From Comamonadaceae bacterium PBBC1 (GTDB lineage: Bacteria > Pseudomonadota > Gammaproteobacteria > Burkholderiales > Burkholderiaceae_C): a stretch of DNA of 64,000 nucleotides. Position 1 is the stretch's first letter; every line of letters starts with the position of its first letter. Below, one piece after another: positions 53,478-62,388 of this stretch. The stretch covers positions 1 through 64,000 of the forward strand of contig NKIP01000004.1 of the NCBI GenBank assembly GCA_002256145.1, given 5' to 3'. The translations under genes were made by a program, and so were the position numbers. The notes under the pieces were generated by a model. It was not told where the DNA came from and made no database searches. It worked only from the letters and a program-made list of their open reading frames with translations.

Positions 53478-55253
53478 ATGCCGCCGTCCACCTCACTGCG
53501 TCCCCCCTCGGGACTTTTTTCATGGTTCGACCGGGTCCAACATGCGGATGGCAAAGAGCGTGAGGGCTTGTTTTTTTCGTTCCTGCTCATCCTGGGCTTG
53601 GGCTATGGTGCTTTTGCCTTGGTGTCATGGAGCCTGGGATTTGGACTGGGCGTGGGGGTCAATGCGCTGGGCATTGCCGGCCTATTGACCTTGGGTGGAC
53701 TGCGTGCCCTGGGCTGGCGTTTGAGCCCCTTGATCGCGGCATTGCAAGCCCTGACCTTGGCGCAGGCACTGAGCATCACTTGGCTGACCGGGGGCATTTA
53801 TTCGGCCAGCATCAGTTGGCTGGCCTTGGCCACGTTGCCCGCCTTGTTGGCCTACAGCCATCGCGCCAAGATAGTGGGTCTGAGCACAGGCTGGTTGTTG
53901 ATTGTGGGCCTGTACGGCTACGCCCTCTTGGGCGGCGAGATGAACTTGTCCATCTTGCCGCAGGACCTGCTTCATTGGCATTTGATGATGGCGGTGGTGA
54001 TCTTTGGCATGCAAGTGGCGGTGCTCTTTCACATGAATGTGGTGCGCAGTCAACGCATGCAGGCGATGCAAAAAAACCGCCGTCGATTGCGGCAAATTCA
54101 CCGACAACTGCGGCAAACACAACAACAAAAAGACCTGTTCGTGGCCTCCGTCAGCCACGAATTGCGCACACCCATGAACGCGATACTGGGTTTGGCAGAT
54201 TTGATTCAACATGACCCACAACTCGATGACGAGGTCCGCGCCAAGATGGTGGACATCCAGAAATCTGGCGAGCACCTTTTGACCATCGTCAATGATCTGA
54301 TGGACCACGCCCAAATGGAGGCCGGTCGGCTGCAGGTGGTTAAAGAGGCGTTTAACCTGCACGAAACGGTGGAGATGGGTTTTCAGTTGCTCAAACGACG
54401 CGCTGAAACCAAGCCCTTGCACTACCACCTGCGCATAGACCCCGAGGTGCCAAAGTGGATGTTGGGGGACAGTCACCGCCTCACACAAATTTTGGTGAAT
54501 CTGTTGGGCAACGCCATCAAGTTCACAGCACAAGGCGAAGTTTTTTTACATTGCAGCGCCCCTGGCGCGGCTCCCGGCAGCGCACCACCATTCATCCACT
54601 TGACGGTGCGCGACACGGGCATCGGCATAGCACCGCAATTGCACCACCGCGTATTTGAAAGCTTTTCTCAAGCGGACAACACCATCGCACGCCGTTTTGG
54701 GGGCAATGGCTTGGGCATGTCGATCACGCGGGGCTTGGTCGAAGCCATGGGTGGACGCATTGGCTTGCAAAGCCAAGCGGGTGTGGGCAGCACCTTTGAT
54801 GTGTCGCTGCCGTGCACCATTTGCCCACCGCCTGAAAACGCGCCCAGGCAAGAAGAAGACACCTTGAGTGAAAAATCCCTGCGGGTGCTGATCGCCGACG
54901 ACAACCCCATGAACCGCCAAATCGCCTCGCTGCAATTGCGTCGCCACTTTCCGAAAGCCGAAGTGGTCACGGTCGACAACGGCCTGAAAGCCTTTGAAGC
55001 CGTGCGCGATGGTGCGGTGTTTGACGTGGTCTTGATGGACCTGCTGATGCCCGAGATGGACGGCCAAAGTGCTTGCCAGAAAATTCGCCACGAGCTGCCC
55101 AAGCCTCGGTGCGACACGCCCATCATTGCGCTGACGGCGAACGCCGACACGCAGGAGTGGGCCCGCTGCATTGAAAGTGGCATGAACGAATGCATGCTCA
55201 AACCCTTCAACCGCACTTTGCTGATCAAGCGCGTGCTGTCTTATCTGACTTGA
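53478..55253 (+). CDS. hybrid sensor histidine kinase/response regulator
   Basis: The 591-residue protein has about six membrane segments (residues 30-190) as sensor, a HisKA domain with phosphorylated His227 in SVSHELRTPMNAIL, an HATPase domain (NLLGNAIKFT, DTGIGIAP, GNGLGMSI) and a C-terminal receiver with Asp521 in VVLMDLLMPEMDG. No PAS or separate regulator is seen. ATG 53478 is preferred over 53421, but neither has a good ribosome site. No output regulator gene is adjacent. Confidence 0.9.
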   Translation: MPPSTSLRPPSGLFSWFDRVQHADGKEREGLFFSFLLILGLGYGAFALVSWSLGFGLGVGVNALGIAGLLTLGGLRALGWRLSPLIAALQALTLAQALSITWLTGGIYSASISWLALATLPALLAYSHRAKIVGLSTGWLLIVGLYGYALLGGEMNLSILPQDLLHWHLMMAVVIFGMQVAVLFHMNVVRSQRMQAMQKNRRRLRQIHRQLRQTQQQKDLFVASVSHELRTPMNAILGLADLIQHDPQLDDEVRAKMVDIQKSGEHLLTIVNDLMDHAQMEAGRLQVVKEAFNLHETVEMGFQLLKRRAETKPLHYHLRIDPEVPKWMLGDSHRLTQILVNLLGNAIKFTAQGEVFLHCSAPGAAPGSAPPFIHLTVRDTGIGIAPQLHHRVFESFSQADNTIARRFGGNGLGMSITRGLVEAMGGRIGLQSQAGVGSTFDVSLPCTICPPPENAPRQEEDTLSEKSLRVLIADDNPMNRQIASLQLRRHFPKAEVVTVDNGLKAFEAVRDGAVFDVVLMDLLMPEMDGQSACQKIRHELPKPRCDTPIIALTANADTQEWARCIESGMNECMLKPFNRTLLIKRVLSYLT

Positions 55254-55264
55254 AAGCCCTCAGC

Positions 55265-55723
55265 ATGACCCCTGTCCCCCGCCTATTTCAAGACAGTTCA
55301 CCCCTGGACCAAGCGATCAGAACGCTGGTGGTAGCCGTTGGGCTCTGCGCGGCCTGCCAGAGCGCCGCCTGGGCCGACACACCGCCCACTGCAGCCCTGG
55401 AGATGCCCCCAATGTGCCAAGCCGGCAAAGGCGCACCGAACCCACAAGGGGCCGAGCGCACAGAGGATTGTTTTGAGTTTGGTGCCGCCGTGGGTGAACT
55501 GGGACTGGGTTGGCGACAAAAACTGCCCGACCAGGTGCGTTGGCTGAGCCGCAAAGACGCCGACACCCTGTGCAAACAAGCCCAAAGCGAACTGGGCCAG
55601 CAAGTCGATGGCCAAGTGCCCGGTGGGTGCGTGTTTTTGGCTCCCAATGCCTGCACCATTGTCACTGCGGGCCACATTTCACCGGCATCGCTGGGCAATG
55701 CGGTGAGGCACTGCGTGCCTTGA
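55265..55723 (+). CDS. secreted hypothetical protein
   Basis: The 152-residue product has a signal-like segment (TLVVAVGLCAACQSAAWA) and a mature part with several Cys residues (PPMCQAGKG, EDCFEFG, TLCKQAQ, GGCVFLA, NACTIV), suggesting a disulfide-bonded periplasmic protein. I do not recognise a family. It follows the kinase gene by 11 bases and may be co-transcribed with it, so a link to signalling is conceivable. Confidence 0.65.
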   Translation: MTPVPRLFQDSSPLDQAIRTLVVAVGLCAACQSAAWADTPPTAALEMPPMCQAGKGAPNPQGAERTEDCFEFGAAVGELGLGWRQKLPDQVRWLSRKDADTLCKQAQSELGQQVDGQVPGGCVFLAPNACTIVTAGHISPASLGNAVRHCVP

Positions 55724-55728
55724 ACACC

Positions 55729-56427
55729 TCACCAAGCCAAGTGCTGACCGAGGTGGTCCACAAATTGGGCCCGACCGGTGGGCAACAAGGCGTCCAGCAC
55801 CGCCAACAGCCGCTGGGCTGCTTGTTCAGGGGGCAATGCGTCTGAGCCCACAAAGGGCTGGCTCAACGGGGATTGCACGGTGCCAGGCTGCAAAGCGGCC
55901 ACCACAGCCAGTGGCCTGCGTCGGGCGATTTCAATGGCGGCGGTTTGCAGCAACATGTTCAGCGCCGCCTTGGCCGACCGGTAACCGTACCAGCCACCTT
56001 TGTGGTTGTCTTCGATGCTGCCCACCCGTGCCGACAACTTGCCCCAAATCACCCGTTGACCAGGGGCCAGCAAAGGAACAAAGTGTTTGAGCAAGAGACT
56101 GGGGCCCACGGCATTGAGGTGCATGGCACTCAGCAAAAGGGTCGCCTCCAATTCGTCCAGCCTTTTTTCAGGGCCACGCCCGTTCAAGGTCAAGGCCCCA
56201 GTGGCATCCAGCACCAGATGAAAGGGGCCTTGTGAGGCCAAGTCACGGGCGCAGTCGGAGATGCTGGTTTCGCTCAACAGATCAAGCCCTGGCGAGCTGT
56301 CACGCGACACGCCCTTCACGGTGGCGCAGCGCGGATCGTTTTGCAGCTGCAGCAGCAAAGCGCTGCCGATGGCACCACGGGCACCGATGACCAGGGCGCG
56401 GTAGCCCTCGGGCAGGGAATGCATCAT
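55729..56427 (-). CDS. SDR-family oxidoreductase
   Basis: A 232-residue short-chain dehydrogenase with VIGARGAIGSALL as a shortened nucleotide-binding motif, LDATGAL in place of NNAG, and YGYRSAKAALN carrying the catalytic Tyr/Lys. It resembles small CsgA-like SDRs. The ATG at 56427 overlaps the upstream stop by 4 bases. It is the last of four co-directional genes starting at 58457; the substrate is unknown. Confidence 0.83.
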   Translation of the reverse strand: MMHSLPEGYRALVIGARGAIGSALLLQLQNDPRCATVKGVSRDSSPGLDLLSETSISDCARDLASQGPFHLVLDATGALTLNGRGPEKRLDELEATLLLSAMHLNAVGPSLLLKHFVPLLAPGQRVIWGKLSARVGSIEDNHKGGWYGYRSAKAALNMLLQTAAIEIARRRPLAVVAALQPGTVQSPLSQPFVGSDALPPEQAAQRLLAVLDALLPTGRAQFVDHLGQHLAW

Positions 56428-57191
56428 GGCCTGGACTGGCCCACAGGCATTGGGGCGCGGGCGGGGTTTGCCTGCGGGGGCTTGAGGTCGTAGGCGCAAC
56501 GAAAGCCAATGTAGACCGCGTAAAAGTCAGCCGGCTTGTAGGCCTGCACATCGGCCTTCATGTTGAAGGCGCCGTACCACCAAGAACCACCCACCGTTCG
56601 GCGCTCCTTGCCCTGAGCATCGGTGGTCCATTCCCACACATTGGCCCCCATGTCGTACAAGCCGTTCACGCCTTGGCGTGTGGCCCCTGCGGGTGCGGCC
56701 CTGGGCCACGGGTCGGCATCGCTGGTGTTGGCACCTTGCGGGCTGTCGCCCGTGGTCCAGGGGTAGGTACGGCCCTTGACCCAAGGGGCAGGCGGTGCAT
56801 CGCGCAGCTCGGTAAACCCGGCCTTTTGCCATTCGGCCCCGCTGGGCAAACGCCCTCCGGCCCACCGGCAGTAAGCCTGCGCCTCGGCAAAGTCCAAATG
56901 AACGGCGGGCAAATCAGCGCTCACCGGGGCCACGCCATCGGGCTTGCGCCAAGACCAGCCGGGGCGGCGCTCCCAGCCCGCGCCATATTCAAAACCACCG
57001 CCCTCTTTTTCGGCGCGGGTCACGGTGCTGGTGGCCCGCACATAGCGCTCAAACTGGCCGATGGTGACTTCGGTGCGGTCGATGGCCCAGTCGCCCAATG
57101 GCACGAGGTCCCCCACCTGAGCCCAAGCCCCTGCACAAACCAGCGCAGCAGATGCCACCAAACCAGTGCCCACGTCCCTCAAGAGGGTCAT
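56424..57191 (-). CDS. SUMF1/FGE-fold secreted protein without catalytic Cys
   Basis: The 255-residue protein has a signal peptide ending CAGAWAQ and a formylglycine-generating-enzyme-sulfatase domain: IDRTEVTIGQFERYV, CRWAGGRLPSGAEW, YDMGANVWEWT, VGGSWWYGAF and IGFRCA. The Cys pair used by true FGE near the GGS motif is not present, so it is more likely a binding or structural member of the fold. It overlaps both neighbours by 4 bases. Confidence 0.85.
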   Translation of the reverse strand: MTLLRDVGTGLVASAALVCAGAWAQVGDLVPLGDWAIDRTEVTIGQFERYVRATSTVTRAEKEGGGFEYGAGWERRPGWSWRKPDGVAPVSADLPAVHLDFAEAQAYCRWAGGRLPSGAEWQKAGFTELRDAPPAPWVKGRTYPWTTGDSPQGANTSDADPWPRAAPAGATRQGVNGLYDMGANVWEWTTDAQGKERRTVGGSWWYGAFNMKADVQAYKPADFYAVYIGFRCAYDLKPPQANPARAPMPVGQSRP

Positions 57192-57778
57192 GTCATGCGT
57201 CCCCGCGCCAGCAATCGAGCTTGTCGATCGACCAAAAAAACCTCCCCCATGGCCGGATAAGCCTCGGTCAGCGCCGTCATGTTGACCTGGTGGGTGACCC
57301 AGACTTCACGTCGCCCGGGTGGCAACTCACGCAAACGGGCTCGCATGGCCAAGGCTTGTGCATTGGCGTCGCCTTGGCCTGCAAAGGTCGAGTTCAAAGG
57401 CCACCAGTTGTCATAGGCACCAAAGGCCAGCCGGGCCGTGTCTTGGCAACGGCACCATTGGCTGCTGAGCACCGCATCAGGCTTGACGGGCTGGGCCTGC
57501 ATCCAGCGCCCCAGATCGCGTGATTCCTGACGCCCTTGCTCGCTCAGATTGCGTTGGGTTTGACATTGACCCAAGGCAAACCCAGGCGGATCGCCCAAGC
57601 CCGATTCGGTCGTGGCATGTCGAACCATGAGCACCCCACCCTCGCGCTGCCAAATCCGGGCCAAGGCCTCGTTGGCCCATGCACGAGGGCTGGCGGCCAG
57701 GTTGGCCAACAACACCCCGGTCCAAAGGCCTGTGGAGCCTTGCAATAAGTGGCGACGCGCCGTGTTCAGCTTGTGCAT
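57188..57778 (-). CDS. TAT-exported histidine phosphatase family protein
   Basis: The 196-residue protein has a twin-arginine-like signal (RRHLLQGSTGLWTG, cleaved near PRAWA), then VLMVRHATTESG, where the phosphatase RHG motif reads RHA, LSSQWCRCQDTARLAF and WVTHQVNMTAL with the second His. It probably acts in the periplasm on a phosphorylated small molecule. It is coupled by overlap to the SUMF1-fold gene and follows the DsbA-like gene by 22 bases. Confidence 0.85.
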   Translation of the reverse strand: MHKLNTARRHLLQGSTGLWTGVLLANLAASPRAWANEALARIWQREGGVLMVRHATTESGLGDPPGFALGQCQTQRNLSEQGRQESRDLGRWMQAQPVKPDAVLSSQWCRCQDTARLAFGAYDNWWPLNSTFAGQGDANAQALAMRARLRELPPGRREVWVTHQVNMTALTEAYPAMGEVFLVDRQARLLARGRMT

Positions 57779-57800
57779 GATGCAGACGTGAGGGGTCGGC

Positions 57801-58457
57801 TCAGGACACTTCGCCCGAAGCGATGCGGCGCAAGGCTTGCTCGAACACTTCGACAGGCTGCCCGCCCGAGATCAAATGACGGTCGTTGATGATGACCGCA
57901 GGCACCGAGCGAATGCCGGCTTGGGCATAAAACTGCTGGCGCTCGCGCACCGAGGCGCCATGCGCATCGCTGAGGAGCACTTCGCGGGCAGCAGCCACAT
58001 CCAAACCCGCTGCGGCCACACTGGCCAGCAAGACTTCGGCAACTTCGACGCATTCGGCACGCCCTTGGTAGGACTGCAAAAATGCTTTTTTAAGGGCATG
58101 CTGAGCACCAGCGCCTTGGCCCTCGGCCCAGTGCAGCAAGCGATGGGCATTGAAGGTGTTGTAGACACGACCGCGCCCCCCGGGGTGAAACTCAAACCCG
58201 ACTTCGGCCCCTCGGGCGGCAATGGTCTGGCGAATCTGCGCTTGTTGCTCTGCCGTTGAGCCATATTTTTCGCTCAAGTGCTCTCCCAAATCTTGACCCC
58301 CCGGGGGCATGTGGGGGTTCAACTCGAAGGGCTGGAAATGCAAATCGGCCTGCACTTGGCCTTGCAAGCGCTCCAAGGCCTGCTCCAGGGCACCCAAGCC
58401 CACAGCGCACCAAGGGCACGCAATATCAGAGACAAAATCAATTTTGAGAGGAGTCAT
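57801..58457 (-). CDS. DsbA-family oxidoreductase (FrnE-like)
   Basis: A 218-residue thioredoxin-fold protein with the CPWC redox motif near the N-terminus (SDIACPWCAVGL), the helical insertion, and FYAQAGIRSVPAVIIND before the cis-Pro region. FrnE-like proteins are cytosolic disulfide isomerases; no signal peptide is seen. It is the first gene of the minus-strand group ending at 55729. Confidence 0.9.
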   Translation of the reverse strand: MTPLKIDFVSDIACPWCAVGLGALEQALERLQGQVQADLHFQPFELNPHMPPGGQDLGEHLSEKYGSTAEQQAQIRQTIAARGAEVGFEFHPGGRGRVYNTFNAHRLLHWAEGQGAGAQHALKKAFLQSYQGRAECVEVAEVLLASVAAAGLDVAAAREVLLSDAHGASVRERQQFYAQAGIRSVPAVIINDRHLISGGQPVEVFEQALRRIASGEVS

Positions 58458-58624
58458 CGGTCGTTCCTGGGGCGCAGCCCTTGCTCAGTTAGAAAAATTG
58501 ACGGCTGACGCAGGGTCCACGGGTGACCCTCTTGCCCGCCAAAGACCCTGATCTTGCCGCAAATCACCGACAATGGCAGGCGCTCAGGCCAATTGCCCTG
58601 ATCTTCATCGCGACACCCACCACC

Positions 58625-59062
58625 ATGAAAATCCTGACCCTCAACGGCATCAACCTCAACATGTTCGGCAAGCGCGATCCGGCGCAGTACGGCACCATCA
58701 CCTTGGCCGAAATCGACGCCCAATTGGTGGCCTTGGGCCAAGAATTGGGCGCCCATGTCGAGTGCTTTCAAACGAACATGGAAGGAGAAATGGCCGAGCG
58801 CATTCACCAAGCCCACACCGATGGCACCCAAGCGGTGCTGATCAATGCCGGGGCTTGGACACATTACAGCTATGGCATCCGAGACGCACTGGCCATTCTC
58901 AAGTGCCCCATCATCGAAGTGCACATGTCCAACATCCACGCCCGTGAGGAGTTTCGTCACCACTCCGTGATTGCCCCCATCGCCAAAGGTCAAATCGCGG
59001 GCTTTGGTGTGGACAGTTATTTGCTGGGATTGCGTGCCGCTATCCGTGCCATTCAGGGCTGA
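58625..59062 (+). CDS. aroQ: type II 3-dehydroquinate dehydratase
   Basis: The 145-residue enzyme dehydrates 3-dehydroquinate in the shikimate pathway as a dodecamer. Motifs are LNGINLNMFGKRDPAQYG (catalytic Tyr and Arg present), INAGAWTHYSYGIRDAL and EVHMSNIHAREEFRHHS. Compared with classical AroQ the GPN motif reads GIN and NPGAYTH reads NAGAWTH, so this is a divergent form. ATG 58625 is chosen; an earlier in-frame start at 58523 adds an unrelated leader. Confidence 0.85.
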   Translation: MKILTLNGINLNMFGKRDPAQYGTITLAEIDAQLVALGQELGAHVECFQTNMEGEMAERIHQAHTDGTQAVLINAGAWTHYSYGIRDALAILKCPIIEVHMSNIHAREEFRHHSVIAPIAKGQIAGFGVDSYLLGLRAAIRAIQG

Positions 59063-59126
59063 ATCTGAACCAGCGCCCGTCAAACTACCGCCAAGAACGG
59101 CCAAGTACCGCCATGCCTTTGGTCAC

Positions 59127-59990
59127 TCAGGCCCGAAGCACTTGGATCAAAGCGGCGTTGAACCGTTCGGTGGCCTCATAAGGCACCCAATGCCCCACCC
59201 CTGAGACGGTGTGCCACTGGCCCCAGCGGGGGGCCAGTTGTTCCATGGCCGCTTGGACCTCGGGCAAACGAGGGCCATACAGGGCATCGTTTTCACCGTA
59301 AATGGCGCTCACCCGTGCCTGAACCTTTGGCAAGGTGCGGGCCACGATGTCGGTGGACGACAAGCGTCTGCGCGGCATGCGGTCACGCTGAACATTGTCG
59401 GCATGCAAAGCCAAAGCCAAAGGGTCCAATGAAGCCTCATGCTGCAGCATGAGCGCCAGCAAATTGTGCCGGTGCACCTCGCGCTGCGCCTTAGGCGTGG
59501 GCAAATGCCGCCAACCCTTGAGCACGGTGCGCTGCGATTGCGCCAACCCCATGCCCGGAGCCCCCACCAAGACCAAGGCCTGAGCATCTTCGGGATGCGC
59601 GGCCAGCCACAAGGCAGCGGTCATGCCGCCAAAGGAAAACCCCACCAAGCTGACCGGCCCCGAGGGCTGCAGCTGTTGCAAACCCTGGTGCAGGTGCGGC
59701 GGCAAATCGGTGGTGTCGGTGCAGCCTTCCGGCAAGTCGGAGTCGCCAAAACCAGGCAAATCGGGCACCAGCACACGCCAGCCGGCATCACGCAAAAAGG
59801 CGATGTTGCGCACCCAGTGGGTCCAGCTGCCACTGCCACCGTGCAACAGCACAACGGTGGGGTGCTCGGCCCGGCCCCAAGCGTGCCAGACCGTGGTGGA
59901 TTGCTGGTAGCGTGTTTCTAGACGCACCGCATCGAGCAGTGTTTCTCTTATAGCCAAGGGCAAAAACTCAGGCAGGACAGCAAAGGACAT
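59127..59990 (-). CDS. alpha/beta hydrolase
   Basis: A 287-residue hydrolase with LLHGGSGSWTHW (oxyanion region), PDLPGFGDSD, nucleophile Ser in VGFSFGGMTA, an Asp near YGENDALYG and catalytic His in VSGVGHWVPYE. This resembles the MhpC/DmpD meta-cleavage hydrolase or esterase class. It is the third gene after aroC and an MFS transporter, 43 bases downstream of the latter. Substrate unknown. Confidence 0.87.
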   Translation of the reverse strand: MSFAVLPEFLPLAIRETLLDAVRLETRYQQSTTVWHAWGRAEHPTVVLLHGGSGSWTHWVRNIAFLRDAGWRVLVPDLPGFGDSDLPEGCTDTTDLPPHLHQGLQQLQPSGPVSLVGFSFGGMTAALWLAAHPEDAQALVLVGAPGMGLAQSQRTVLKGWRHLPTPKAQREVHRHNLLALMLQHEASLDPLALALHADNVQRDRMPRRRLSSTDIVARTLPKVQARVSAIYGENDALYGPRLPEVQAAMEQLAPRWGQWHTVSGVGHWVPYEATERFNAALIQVLRA

Positions 59991-60033
59991 ACATCAAAGG
60001 AACAAAGAAACAGAGGGCAAGACGCACAGACAC

Positions 60034-61227
60034 TCAAGCAGTGGGGGCATCAGACAAGGGTCTGCGAGGGTGCTGCAAACGCCAGACCCTGTAGGCCGCC
60101 GCCGTGGCCACCACACCGGTCAGGCTGCTCAAGGCAAACACACTTTGCAAGCCCCATCGCTCGCTGATGAGCCCGCCCAACAAAGCCCCCAGAACCCCCG
60201 GAAACCCATAGGCAATCACGGTGTACAAAGCCTGACCGCGGCCCCGCAATCGACCCGCAAAGTGTTGCGAAATCAAGGCAATGCACACCGTGTGGTGCGT
60301 GGCAAAGGTGATGGCATGCAGCATTTGCGCCAACAGCAAAATCCACAACACATCGGCCCAAGCGGCCGTCAAGCCCATGCGCAACACCATGACGGCTGAG
60401 CAAGCCACCAGCCAGGCCGTCAGGGACAAACGCGGCAGCCAACGCGATTGGGTAAAAAACCACACCACTTCGACCGCCACCGACACCGCCCACAAGACCC
60501 CGATCATGGTCTTGCTGTAACCCAAGGAATTGAGGTAAAGCGAGAAAAACACATAAATACCGATGTGCGACAAGACATGGAAAAACGTGGACGCAAAAAA
60601 CCACTGCACAGGCTTTTGGCGCAATACCGGCCCCACCGAAACGTGCTCGACCACCAAGTGCCCCGCCTCTTTGATATCGGGCATCCACCACACACTGAGC
60701 AACACCGCCCCCAGGCTGAACACCGTCCAACCCGGAAAATGCTTCATGCCAAAGGCCTCGAACCAGGCTCCGGCCACAAACACCGTGAGCAAAAACCCCA
60801 TGGACCCCCAAAGCCGCACCCGACCATACCGTTTGGTGTCAAACGCCCCGTTTTGGCTGACCCAATGGGCCATGGCCGCTTCGCTCATGGGCATCATGGC
60901 GCTGGTATTGGTGAACATGACCAGCAACACCAGGCCCAAACCGACTGGACCCCAGTCGCCCCAGAGAAAACAAGCCGACACAAAAGCCACACCCGCCCCA
61001 ATGCGCAGCAATTTGACCCGCTCACCGGTGCGGTCGCTGATGGCCCCCCAAGCATAGGGCGCAAACAAACGGGTGGTGGCCTGCACGGCCGTGAGCATGC
61101 TGATGGTCAACAAGCTCAGGCCCATGTCTTGCAGCCACAGCGGCAAATAGGGGTTGAAAAATCCTATGTGCCCAAAATAACTGGCCGAAAGCGCTGCAAA
61201 CGGCCAAAGTTGACGGCGGGGCGTCAT
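60034..61227 (-). CDS. MFS transporter, PPP (HcaT-like) type
   Basis: The 397-residue protein has about twelve membrane segments and starts ALSASYFGHIGFFNPYLPLWL, with PYAWGAISDRTGERV as motif A, a pattern of the phenylpropionate permease (HcaT/MFS_1_like) group. It starts 3 bases after the aroC stop, so it is coupled to it. Import of an aromatic acid or a sugar is possible; no regulator is adjacent. Confidence 0.85.
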   Translation of the reverse strand: MTPRRQLWPFAALSASYFGHIGFFNPYLPLWLQDMGLSLLTISMLTAVQATTRLFAPYAWGAISDRTGERVKLLRIGAGVAFVSACFLWGDWGPVGLGLVLLVMFTNTSAMMPMSEAAMAHWVSQNGAFDTKRYGRVRLWGSMGFLLTVFVAGAWFEAFGMKHFPGWTVFSLGAVLLSVWWMPDIKEAGHLVVEHVSVGPVLRQKPVQWFFASTFFHVLSHIGIYVFFSLYLNSLGYSKTMIGVLWAVSVAVEVVWFFTQSRWLPRLSLTAWLVACSAVMVLRMGLTAAWADVLWILLLAQMLHAITFATHHTVCIALISQHFAGRLRGRGQALYTVIAYGFPGVLGALLGGLISERWGLQSVFALSSLTGVVATAAAYRVWRLQHPRRPLSDAPTA

Positions 61228-61230
61228 GCC

Positions 61231-62328
61231 TCAGGACTTGACGGCGGCAATCGCGGGCAAATCATGTTCGACATCCCCACACTGGGCACGGTAGTGCAAG
61301 GCATGCTCCATGACCACCAGGGCCAACATGGCCTCGGCAATAGGGGTTGCACGAATCCCGACACAAGGATCGTGGCGGCCTTTGGTGATGACCTCGGTGG
61401 GCTGACCGTTTGAATCAATCGAGTCACGCGCAATCAAAATGGAACTTGTGGGCTTGATGGCAATGGACACCTCGATGTCTTGCCCCGTGCTGATGCCCCC
61501 CAAGACCCCCCCGGCATTGTTGCCCACAAAGCCTTCGGGCGTGAGCGCGTCCCCTGCTGTGCTGCCTTTTTGTGTGACGCAGCCAAAGCCGGCCCCTATT
61601 TCCACGCCCTTGACGGCGTTGATGCCCATCATGGCAAAAGCGATGTCGGCATCGATCTTGTCAAACAGCGGCTGGCCCAGCCCGACCGGCACACCACGGG
61701 CCACCACACGCAGCCGTGCACCACACGAATCACCCGATTTGCGCAGCGCATTCATGTAGTCTTCCAAGGCCGTCACATCGGCCACAGGGGCAAAAAACGG
61801 GTTGTTCGGCACATGCTCCCAACTCTCGAAGCCAATCGGCACATCGCCGATTTGGGTCATGCAGCCGACGAAGGTGGTGCCAAATTTTTCTTTCATCCAT
61901 TTTTTGGCCACCGCACCCGCTGCCACCATGGGGGCCGTCAGGCGGGCCGAAGAGCGACCACCGCCGCGTGGATCACGCAGGCCGTATTTGCGCCAGTAGG
62001 TGTAGTCGGCATGGCCCGGACGGAAGGTTTGCAAGATGTCGCCGTAATCCTTGCTGCGCTGGTCGGTGTTTTGAATGAGCAGGCAAATCGGTGTGCCCGT
62101 GGTCTTGCCCTGGTACACGCCCGAGACAATCTGCACCGCATCGGGCTCGTTGCGCTGGGTGACGAATTTGCTGGTGCCCGGGCGTCGGCGGTCCAGGTCG
62201 GGCTGGATGTCTGCCTCGCAAAGCGGCAGGCCCGGAGGGCAGCCGTCAATCACGCAGCCAATGGCCGGGCCGTGGGATTCACCAAAGTTGGTGACCGAAA
62301 AAAGTTGTCCGAAGGTATTGCCGCTCAT
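61231..62328 (-). CDS. aroC: chorismate synthase
   Basis: The 365-residue enzyme forms chorismate from EPSP with reduced FMN. All three signatures are visible: [33 protein letters not shown] and [17 protein letters not shown], together with [10 protein letters not shown]. It heads a probable operon with the MFS and hydrolase genes. The 60 bases before it lead to the secretion genes on the same strand. Confidence 0.97.
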   Translation of the reverse strand: MSGNTFGQLFSVTNFGESHGPAIGCVIDGCPPGLPLCEADIQPDLDRRRPGTSKFVTQRNEPDAVQIVSGVYQGKTTGTPICLLIQNTDQRSKDYGDILQTFRPGHADYTYWRKYGLRDPRGGGRSSARLTAPMVAAGAVAKKWMKEKFGTTFVGCMTQIGDVPIGFESWEHVPNNPFFAPVADVTALEDYMNALRKSGDSCGARLRVVARGVPVGLGQPLFDKIDADIAFAMMGINAVKGVEIGAGFGCVTQKGSTAGDALTPEGFVGNNAGGVLGGISTGQDIEVSIAIKPTSSILIARDSIDSNGQPTEVITKGRHDPCVGIRATPIAEAMLALVVMEHALHYRAQCGDVEHDLPAIAAVKS

Positions 62329-62388
62329 GGGTAAGGATTATCCCAGAGCGCAGCCCTTGCCGAGCAATATAAAACCCCCATTCAGGGC

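Noticed and set aside
56424-57191. SUMF1-fold protein considered as a true formylglycine-generating enzyme
   Set aside because: The catalytic Cys pair near the GGS motif is missing and no sulfatase gene is nearby.
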